Source of the DNA: Marsupella aquatica
Taxonomy: Eukaryota; Marchantiophyta
DNA: 64,000 nucleotides
Direction: 5' to 3'
Assembly (NCBI GenBank): GCA_973895155.1
Contig: OZ316893.1
Span: 15,314,001 to 15,378,000 of the forward strand
Each line of letters starts with the position of its first letter. Positions within the stretch are counted from its first letter, which is position 1. Shown piece by piece: positions 55,737 to 64,000 of the stretch. A program made the translations under genes and the position numbers. The notes below the pieces were generated by a model that saw only the letters and a list, made by a program, of their open reading frames with translations, searched no databases and was not told where the DNA came from.

Positions 55737-57828
55737 TCTGCATTTCCATCTCCTCGCTGATGAATAACCACTTGTCATGGTCCCGAACGTCCTTCGATAA
55801 AGAACAACTGCTGTTCCACCTGCACGAAACCAAAGCCCCCAAGGAACGAATTCCAGTCAAGTCCACCGCCCTACTATGATGACGTTTGGACCACCTCGAT
55901 TTATGCTGGGGTGACCCAGAAGTCTCGAACTCCATGCCTTCATTTCCCGGTGCATTCTTCGTCCTCTACATGGTTTTCGTCCAATGCGCACTGCGAACAG
56001 AGACCACCATGAAACACAGTTATTGAATGAGAATTCGGATTCTCTCATGCCTATCCCGTTTGCAAGACAAATAGATCTCGCGCACATTTCTGAAGAAACG
56101 GAAGAGCTTGTCTGAACCAGTGCATTCGAGCGAACCACGCGCAAGCAGGAATTATGGAAACAAGTGAAAATGATGAAATTTCCTAAACCCGCATCAGTTG
56201 CTGGTGAGAAAAATTCTTCGAAACTGGAGAGATAGGCAAACTCACGAGCGCAGGGAAGTAATAGAAAAATCGTTCGCAGATGTGCCAGACAGGTTCATCC
56301 CCGACATTGATTACATTCACGAGACAGACCATCATGAGAGACCCGCCACAAGCCCGCCCCCACGTTAAGCCTTTCAGAATCCAATGCTGCTGTCAAGACA
56401 ATCGAGCGTCCTATTCTTAGACATTTTCGGCTCCTCCCACGGTACGAGGTTCTTCCGCCGAATCTTCAGGCAAGCCGACAGCTTCTGCAATAGGCCTTCT
56501 GACATTTGTTTCCAACCCAAAGTACCACACTCAAAGTGCCGCAAATCGAGCCAAGTTTCAGGGAGGGAGTCTCGCAATCTGGCTCCTCTAAACGACAAAT
56601 GTGGAACCGGATCTCACTCCCACTTTCACTACTTCATGTAGACAGGTCATTCGCGCTGCTTCCTGCTTCATGCTTCCTTACTTTTGCCTAGTGGCAGCTC
56701 ACCTTACCATGATACCATCCATCAGGCATCACCCTTCCCTATTCCGCGGTAATAAGTTGGATTCTCCTCATTCACACACCAGCACCTCACAAACTCCCGG
56801 GAAGGAAGTGACGCGCTTCCTAGGAAACCATTCCACTGACCACCAAATGGTCAACTCCAGGAGTCTCAAACTGTCACCGCCACCAGACCAGAACAGCACA
56901 GACCAAATCGCGAAATGCCATGACAGCTTCAGGATTCAAAGAGCTACCATCGTTGCCTGTCGCCTCTCTCTCAGTCTGTCTCTCTCTACGTCTGTCTGTC
57001 ATTCGAGGAACAAAACGGCGGCTACAGTTCAGCACATTCGCCACGGATAATGAACGGATAGATTCACAGACACTTGACTTACCCACCCAGGCCCCAGCCA
57101 GCAAGCTACACTATACTACACTACAATACACTAGCTCCTGTACTCCTGTAGGCTGCAGCAGCACTAGATGCATTGTCGTTCTTCCTGTTCTCCAGATAGC
57201 CCTGCAGCACTGCCCCGCCCGCCTCACCAAGTCACCATCCGGCATCCTCTCCTCCCCTCCTCGCCCCGAAAAGGCTCGTGCAGCAGCCGTTCCAGAGGGC
57301 CAAGTATTGCTCCTCCACTGACCGCTGAGGAAAGCAGCTCTCATTCAGCAGCAGCATTGATGCAACGGAGCCTCTTCGAATCGTCACCGCCATCATCAGG
57401 ATTCAGGAACATTTGCTACCATTACTGTAATCGAATCGCGTCACGAGCTGCTGCTGATGATCCTCCAGCTCCTCTTGCTTGTGCTCGATTTTAGGCGCGG
57501 TAGAGGAATAATCCAAAAGGGCGGGGCCGTCGCGGATGGGCACCCACGCACAGGCACGCAACAACACAACCAACGGCTGGTGCCACTGACCCCACCCCAC
57601 ACAACCGCACCACGTTGCGCTGATGAGTCGTGGATGAGCTGCTGCAGCTCCACCGCCATCGCCTTTGGGCTCTTTCTTCCATCTTCGAACTTCCACTTAT
57701 TATAACAACACAATTCCTCTACTTTCGTCCTTCCTTCCATTTTTGCACAGGGCTCGCACCGTCCACGTCGCATCCCATCCCGTAGACCCATGTAAGTAGG
57801 TTTCGGTACTCCTTACACTTGTCTGATG
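55737..57828. promoter_or_regulatory. Upstream region of the receptor kinase gene
   Basis: About 2 kb upstream of the minus-strand start. It is relatively GC- and CpG-rich with CT-rich tracts (for example 56964-57003, pyrimidine-rich on the plus strand). Minus-strand frames of 95 (55857-56144), 74 (56374-56598) and 97 codons (57403-57696) exist without known domains; the nearer ones could be upstream frames in a 5' UTR. No TATA box was assigned. Confidence 0.35.
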
Positions 57829-58131
57829 TGTCCTTACAGTACCGGTCGAAACTCAGACATGGACGGGGGAGACGCGAAATGCCTGTGTGTAAGAAGCTCT
57901 CAAGGACTTTGCGGAATCGTGGCCGTAAATCCCGAGATCGAACGGCAGATGGGGTCTGATTCTTGGAATATTCTTGAATGGCGAGGGCGTTCAGCAAACA
58001 CACGAGCCGTCCTTACAGTAGTCTGGTATGTACTTACAGTACTGGTCGATACTCCGGAGGTGGGTGGGACAACGCGCAATGCCTGTGAGGTAAGAAGCTC
58101 GGACGGCTCTAGGACATCGTGGCCGTAAATC
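57829..58131. repeat. Direct duplication, exactly 200-bp spacing
   Basis: 57829-57931 and 58029-58131, each 103 bp, align without gaps of note. Shared blocks are CTTACAGTACYGGTCGA, AATGCCTGTG, GTAAGAAGCTC and ATCGTGGCCGTAAATC. Identity is about 75 percent. Similarity continues weakly beyond the second unit (AACGG..CTGAT..AATATTCT), so the original repeat unit was probably about 200 bp. No gene is contained. Confidence 0.85.
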
Positions 58132-59465
58132 GATACAGCCAACGGTAGCTGATCAATATTCTGTGAAAATTATACTTTGCTACGACTCTAAAGTCTACTG
58201 TGCATACATACACTACAGTAGATAAAACTGCTCGCTCGCCAGTGTCCCCTGCCTACGAGTACCAGGGTGGTTGTTGGCCTGGTGTCAAGCTGTCGTTCTA
58301 CAGTCTTACGCGTAAAATGACACTGCAGCCTGGAACCGGGTACTGGACAGCCTGACGGGCAACTACAGTACAGGCCCTGGGGCCAGTTACCGCACCTTTG
58401 CACTCCAGGTACAGACTACAAAGTTACTGTAGTGCCATCCCCATTTGCCGAACTAAACGTTGTTCTTTGTTCAATTTTCACGTGAGCCTTTCATGAAGTG
58501 TTAGAGTTCAGCCTGGTTTTTAAGTTTGTTAGCTCTCGAAAAGATGTTTTGTTTTGCAGCGGCGAGGAGTTTGTAAATCCTTGTTGAGGTAGGTTTCTGT
58601 CCATATTTCACCCTAATTTGTCACATTTCCTAATTTTACTTTGGCTGAATGGATTCCCTTAATATCACCCTGGCTAAATTGATTTTCCCTTCATACTACC
58701 CTGACAAATTACATTTCCTTAATTTTGCATTGAGATACCAATGTGCATTGTAGACAATTGCAAATTGGCCAGAGCTAGCAGAAGTTGATGAGTCGTCCTA
58801 GTAGCGGCCATAAGACCTACAAACGTGGCTCCTCAACCCCTCACTCAATCCCCAATTATAGATCAACTCTGCTTTTATTGTAGGGGTAAGAAAGGCTAGC
58901 TTTGAAATGGTGGATCTTGTGGCCATTGCTACATTCGAACTGAAATCTTTGAAAGGCATCTATTATGCAACTGAACATTCATAATACTGTCAACCTCTTG
59001 TGATGTCACAAGAGGGTCATAGAGGAATTCCACTACTACCCAAATCATCTTGGAGGCTGGGGTTGCTTATGGCCAAAGCATCAGATGTCATTCCTAGGTA
59101 CATGGCCATTGGTGTTTCTCACCATGATTGTCCCTTGCATGACCACAGGTCTTTGGGTTCATCATGCATTTTGCAGCTCCCTGTTTGGGTTTCATTTGCC
59201 CAACTTAGAGCTCTTGAAGTCAAATATACACACTTTTTATATACAAAGGGACCAACCAGAGTACAAATGAACAAACAAAAGAGGGCCCAAGTGGACAAAA
59301 CCAATCCAAAAAGAAGTGAGCAAAAGGGAACCACTAAACACCAAGAAAGAGGAACTAAAAGTAAGAAATGAGCAATATGGAACCCCTAAAAACCAAGAAA
59401 GAAAGACTAAAACTAACCCAAGCGGACCGAGGTCCTCAATCATTCCTAGCAAATGAGGCAAAAAG
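58132..59465. other. Gene-free intergenic DNA
   Basis: Only short unrelated frames. A plus-strand frame at 59000-59371 becomes Lys-rich because of A-rich sequence and is not considered coding. Nothing else seen. Confidence 0.5.
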
Positions 59466-59774
59466 CTACTGGTCCACATCAAGGGTCAAAACTAGATCGG
59501 CAAGTGAGATTGGAATATCCTCTAGGGGAGCTAGCCGCTGCGGAGGCACACTAGCACCCACTGTAAGAGATCGACGATAGATGGCCCGAGCTTGAGCACG
59601 CTGCAAGGTGACTGAAATGTGTTGGCGAAAGTGCGTGGTCAAAATAGAAAGCGGGGGTCCGGTGGGACCCATGCGGCCATGAACATCCCGGGCAGCTTGC
59701 CGAAGAAGCCCATCAAACTGAGGATGAAGACGCCCAAATAGTTCCAGAGCAAGGGGGAGGAAGCTGTCCTTCAA
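59466..59774 (-). pseudogene. Coding relic of unknown family (related to 8941-9240)
   Basis: A minus-strand frame of 102 codons (MKDSFLPLALELFGRLHPQFDGLLRQ...) whose DNA is similar to the broken stretch near 9 kb. A frame that stays open in one copy and is broken in a diverged copy suggests the ancestor encoded protein, possibly in a retroelement. The peptide has a regular amphipathic look (ILTTHFRQHISVTLQRAQARAIYRR) but no motif I can name. The frame ends next to the perfect hairpin at 59769-59817. Confidence 0.35.
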
Positions 59775-59817
59775 AAATACCTGAACTCTTGAAGGGTGAG
59801 TTCAGGTATTTTTGAAG
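59769..59817. repeat. Perfect 20-bp hairpin with 9-base loop
   Basis: The arm 59769-59788 (starts CTTCAAAAATACCTG) and the arm 59798-59817 are exact reverse complements; the loop is TTGAAGGGT. Pairing stops abruptly outside the arms. Confidence 0.95.
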
Positions 59818-61224
59818 AAAATTCCATTTGTTAGGGGCACCTTTGCCTGCACCCACTATTCAGCTTGGTTCAGCTCATTGTTCACTTAGTTGTACTTGAA
59901 TCTTTGTTGAGGTAGACTACTTCAGCCATCCTGGTATGCTGTATTAAATGTTCTCAACTGATCTTGGCATTTTTTTGGTCATTTCCAACCAAACACCTGC
60001 AAGCCCCTCTGATGCTTGAAGAGCTTAGATTACCAGCCACCTAAAAGGGCACTACAATCAGATTTGAACCTTTTAATAAGCTACTCAGAATTTGGTACAA
60101 AACAGTGCACGTCTTGATTCCCTGTTTAGGATACTAACAAAACATTGAGTTACCTCAAATAACAACCCACACACATAATTAGGCAGAAAATGTGGAGGCC
60201 TGGAGTGGAGGGAGGCCTGCAGGAGTGGAGGGCAAAGTTCATTGGCACCATTGTTTTGTACACAAGCTTGAATGCACATTTTTGAATGTTAGGTAGAATG
60301 ACAAAACTTATCACGCATGATATTATTTTGACATACATAATATTTCATTCATCCTTCCACCCACATAGATCTTGGTGGGGCCATAAAGTTTCACTTTAGA
60401 AGCCTAGACCATAACTCTAGCTTCACTTGGCTATTTATTAGTAAGATTACCTCATAATGTCTCAAGATTAAATAGATTAACTAGTCAATGGTTCTGTTTT
60501 ATCATCTGACTATTTTAAATGTAGGCTAGATCCACTTTACATAGTAGTTATGCCTTGGCAACGCATGGACATTACCTTTTATTCAGTTGACTTATCTGTT
60601 TGGACCATTATCACATCTAATGGTAGGATATAGATGCGCTCTTTTGTGCATGTACCTAGCATCTAGGCATGCAATCACATACACTCGTCACTTTTGTTCA
60701 TCTCTCCTTTCCACACTCTTTTCGCACATGCGTTCACCCACAAAAACAATCTGGATGCTTCAATTTGGGTGACTATTCAAGACTTTAGGCACTTTTTACT
60801 TTTTCCCCAAAAGCAAATTGGAGGGTCAAATTTGCTCTAAAGGTAAACTCGAGACCCAAAATCTTTTGGAATGAAATAAATGCAAGTGGGTGAATGCCAA
60901 AAACCAAATTTTGCAAAGATTGGCTCAACGAAATGGGCCACTCAGTTCTAGTGAAATCAACTGCAATCATTTGTACTGTCCATATTTAGTGTTTAGAGGG
61001 TATAAAAAGAAGCAATGGGCCAGCCATATTGTTTAAAGTTTCTGAAAATTCCTGAAAATTCTTTTGAGATGTGCACAAAGGTTGGTTAAATTTCATGCCA
61101 TTTGTGATGTGCCATTCAATAGAATTTCAATATGAGCTACAAGTGGAAACCTTTTTCTTTGGATATTTGCACCATACCTCCTAGCTAAAGCACTGGTTCT
61201 TTGCACTATGCACTTGCATCTACT
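59818..61224. other. Gene-free intergenic DNA
   Basis: No recognisable gene, RNA or long repeat. No integrase or reverse transcriptase homology is found here, although the copia fragment to the right would have continued in this direction. Confidence 0.5.
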
Positions 61225-61690
61225 TATTGTAAGAACCGTAGTAAGAAAGTTCAATGTTGGCATTGCCATGAGAAGGGCCACACCAAGTGGAATTGTCCTT
61301 CTCTATCAAAGCAGAAGCGTCCTGCTTCCAATGGTGCGTCCTCATCGTCAGCTGGTATTGTGATTGCTGATAATGAGGATGTTGCTGAAGTGCTATGTAT
61401 TGGTGCTGTGAATTCTGTGTATGACAATAAATGGATGTTGGATTCGGGTTCCTCTTATCACGTGTGTCCAACACAATCGTATTTCTCCACTTACCAACCT
61501 TGTACCGGTACGGTGGAAATCGGAAATGGTGTCCGACGTGCAATTGTTGGCATGGGAACTATCAAATTCCGGATGTTTGATGGTGTTGTGCGAGCATTGA
61601 CGGGAGTCAGGCACATACCAGACATCTCTAAGAACTTGATTTCTCTTGGTGCTTTGGAAGCTGGTGGATCTCATTTCACTACACGTGGAT
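61225..61690 (+). pseudogene. copia family 3 Gag zinc knuckle and protease, inverted segment
   Basis: The plus strand encodes NRSKKVQCWHCHEKGHTKWNCP, an intact CCHC knuckle, then KWMLDSGSSYHVCP, the protease with an intact DSG active site, then VEIGNGVRRAIVGMGTIKFRMFDGV..VRHIPDISKNLISLGALEAGG..HFTTRG. (Residues are quoted in pieces.) No stop interrupts the piece. Homology ends near 61690, where the minus-strand gag begins. In an intact element this part would lie on the same strand directly after gag. Confidence 0.88.
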
Positions 61691-62327
61691 CCGTAGTACG
61701 CTCCGTTGATCTGCCTCTAACTACTAAGGCAGCAGACTCATTATCACGGCCAGAAAGTTGTCGCTTGCCCCATTCTGCAAGAACGGTAGCCTTCACCTCA
61801 TCCAGCTTCAACTTAGAATTGTCATGTGTGATGACCGTCACCAACGTTGAATAGCTTTGAGGAAGCGACATCAACAAATGCATCGCAAGATATTCATCGA
61901 TCAACTTGTCTCCTGTCGTGACCACCTCGTGCACAATCTCATCGAAGAGACTGAGGTGATCACGCATGTTGCCACCATCCTTCAACTTCAACCTGAACAA
62001 CCGCTCCAAGTGATAAATGTGAGTAGTCAACGAAGTACTCTGGTAGAGCTGAGTAAGCATATCCCAGATCTTCTTGGCGTTACGATCCATTCCCAACACG
62101 TTCTTGAGAATGTTGTTTGCCAAGAACAACTCAATTGTGCTACACGCCTGCACCGACATGTCCTCCCACTCCTCATCTGTTAGATTCGAGGGTTTCACTC
62201 CAGTGAGGGTCTTCTCAAGACCCTATTGGATCAATACGTTGGTCACCTTCCGAGTCCAGAGGCTGAAGCTGACCTTCCCGTCAAACTTCTCCACCTCAAA
62301 CTTTGGCGCCGCAAGCTTTCTTGAAGT
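61690..62327 (-). pseudogene. gag: copia family 3 gag, N-terminal part
   Basis: From about 62327 the minus strand reads MTSRKLAAPKFEVEKFDGKVSF, the usual copia Gag start, then a stop near 62224. The second part runs from 62221 through 62198-61690: WEDMSVQACSTIELFLANNILKNVL, KKIWDMLTQLYQ, LLMSLPQSY and RGRSTERTTD. The zinc knuckle that should follow is on the other strand. One stop, TAG at about 62222-62224, breaks the frame. Confidence 0.85.
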
Positions 62328-62518
62328 CATTGATGCTGCTACAAACACACTGGAAACACACAACCAAAATACCTCCACCCAAAAATTCACCAAAAAATGA
62401 AAGTTGGCGAAAGTGGAAATGGAATGCACCGCCGCGTAGCCTGCAAGGTACACTGCCAAGATCTGAAAACGATTTGACGAAAAACTTCTTCAGCAAAAAA
62501 ATTATTCAACCCGGACCG

Positions 62519-62552
62519 GAGGGGGGTCAAAATGGCCGTTTTGACCCCCCTC
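62519..62552. repeat. 14-bp perfect hairpin in the leader of the third copia
   Basis: Arms GAGGGGGGTCAAAA (62519-62532) and its exact complement (62539-62552) enclose the 6-base loop TGGCCG. It lies in the untranslated leader between the primer-binding site and gag. Confidence 0.95.
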
Positions 62553-63840
62553 GGGTATCTTAGGTCCTGAAACAATTCCGCAGTAGTTAAATGCAAATCA
62601 ATTTCACAGGCCCGTGCTCAACTCCCTTGAGTATCCCCTTGCAAAGCCGTGTGAAAAAATTCTGCCTCAATAACCATCGAATTCGGAAATTTTGGCCAAA
62701 ATTCAGCTCTCTGGAAAAGTATCTTTCGGAGGGAATCAAAGTACAGTCAAATTCTACAGCAGAAGAAACGTGGAGCCAACACCTGTCCACCTTGGAAAGG
62801 AAAAGAAATCGCGGAAAGAAAACAAACCAGAACACTTAAAAGAAATAACAATGAGAAGTGAGGACGAACAATCGTCACTCCCAACCTCAAAATTTCTTTG
62901 AAAACAAATTTGTGCCGTGTCCCTCCCCGTGCATAGGGTCACGCGCCGACCCTCCACCTCGCCCTCCGTCCTTTTGCGTACCGAGTACAGGGCCTTTAAT
63001 TACCCCCTTGTATCCCCCTTAGGCTTAAACTGCTCCCGAGCCCTCCATTAAAGCTCCTGAAAGGAGGGATCATTAAAGCTCACCTCTCACCCCTTTTCCA
63101 AGCTGTAGCATAGGGTCTGGAGCCAAATTTTAAAAAATTCAAACAAAAAAAAAAGGACAGGAGGTCACACTCCCCCTCTCCCCCACTTTAAAAAACTGTA
63201 CCAGCAAGTACAGTTGTACCTGCACAGATCTCGGGCCCCCAATGCTCAATGACTTTGTGCTGCATAGGGCCTCGTGCCCGAGCGCCCTTGCATTTTTTGT
63301 CCTGCTTCCTTTGTACCTCCGCACGCAATGTGTATACCCCCGTACGCAGCGCCGTATAATGTTGCGATGCGATGACTGAAGGATGAACAAAGAAATGCAA
63401 AAAATGCAACTTTGGCCCCACAGTTCACGACTTTTCACAAAGAGAAAAAGACTCTTTCGGCCCCACACGAGATTAAGTCGAAACATATACAAGCCATAAC
63501 CTAGAGCATCAAGCTCTAAACAGCAACCTCAATATACAAGATTACTCGGCACACCATTGATGAAAAGCAGTTAAACCTTCACCAAAACGTAGTGCCCGCC
63601 GACGCGCATAAGAGATCGCTAGACTGTCCTCTTGACAGTACTTCAAAGAACAGAGACACATCCGACACTCCAAGCTGAAGTTTCAATCGGGAAACCGTCA
63701 CCATATTCAAGCACGAAACCTTCAACGCGAAATGACCAGTGAAACGATCATGCAACCGTCGACGACGATTCAATCTTCCACCACAATCCAACACAACGAA
63801 CGCTCTCACCACTGCCCAGGCCACCGAACCACAAACCTGA

Positions 63841-63853
63841 GGCTCTGATACCA
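63841..63853 (-). other. Primer-binding site (tRNA-iMet) of the third copia
   Basis: The minus strand reads TGGTATCAGAGCC two bases inside the LTR border, a perfect match to the plant initiator Met tRNA 3' complement. Confidence 0.92.
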
Positions 63854-63855
63854 CT

Positions 63856-64000
63856 TGTAAGAACCGTCAGCTCCGGACTAGACAGCAATGCGGAAACATG
63901 AGAGAGACTCACTCAATCAGACGCTACACCAACAAGACACCCCGAGTGGAGAAACTCCTGAAGGTTCCATAGCAAATGAGAGTACATGTGAAGAATGAGG
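63856..64000 (-). repeat. Third copia, 5' LTR (partial, cut by right window edge)
   Basis: Plus strand starts TGTAAGAACCGTCAG next to the primer-binding site, as the inner border of a minus-strand 5' LTR should. Its outer border is outside the window, so length and target duplication are unknown. Confidence 0.85.

Larger units (their letters stand above)
61225..64000 (-). mobile_element. Ty1/copia fragment, third family, internally inverted and truncated
   Basis: Read from the right on the minus strand: 5' LTR (63856 to window end), primer-binding site (63841-63853), long leader, gag N-terminal part (about 62330-61690), then a segment on the opposite strand holding the Gag zinc knuckle and protease (61225-61690). 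Integrase, RT and RNase H are missing to the left. It belongs to a different copia family from copies 1 and 2, with a normal DSG protease motif and a different LTR sequence. Confidence 0.85.

Noticed and set aside
59000-59371. 123-codon Lys-rich frame as a nuclear protein
   Set aside because: The Lys content comes from an A-rich tract with repeated AAxACC words; no domain.

Overview
This is nuclear DNA from a land plant. Three things support that: split genes with GT..AG introns, a plant GH9 endoglucanase and a plant LRR receptor-like kinase, and Ty1/copia elements primed by initiator-Met tRNA. I cannot name the species. The low gene density, with two convincing host genes in 64 kb and a large repeat-rich remainder, would fit a large non-seed-plant genome such as a lycophyte or fern, but that is inference.

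Layout. 1-5530 is a minus-strand Ty1/copia element cut by the left window edge; its LTRs differ at only 2 of 221 comparable bases. 5531-30393 is about 25 kb without a recognisable host gene. It holds a 454-bp Harbinger-like MITE (14245-14698), a 299-bp MITE with 8-bp target duplications (24466-24764), a roughly 1-kb element with long inverted arms (24856-25897), and many short tandem repeats and foldbacks. 30394-36441 (+) is a complete eight-exon GH9 endo-beta-1,4-glucanase gene whose joined reading frame is open for 523 codons. 37240-38070 is a degenerate minisatellite of about 105 bp period. 38383-44474 is a second, related copia element with 5-bp target duplications (GTAGG) and a nested copy of the 8-bp-TSD MITE in its pol gene. 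45047-48645 is a PIF/Harbinger DNA transposon with perfect 16-bp TIRs and TAA target duplications, carrying a decayed Myb/SANT-like gene (+) and a decayed transposase gene (-). 52679-55736 (-) is a two-exon LRR receptor-like kinase of the Arabidopsis At1g12460/At1g62950 type, predicted to lack the HRD catalytic Asp. 57829-58131 is a direct duplication upstream of it. 61225-64000 is a rearranged fragment of a third copia family, with its 5' LTR running off the right edge.

The two host genes are independent loci: the first encodes a probable secreted wall-modifying enzyme, the second a plasma-membrane receptor (pseudo)kinase. Everything else is mobile-element history. The most interesting signals are an in-frame TGA at the same gag/pol position in two diverged copia copies, a non-autonomous DNA transposon caught nested inside one of them with an exact 8-bp target duplication, a complete but decaying Harbinger element, an in-place inversion inside the third copia, and several near-perfect hairpins of unknown function.
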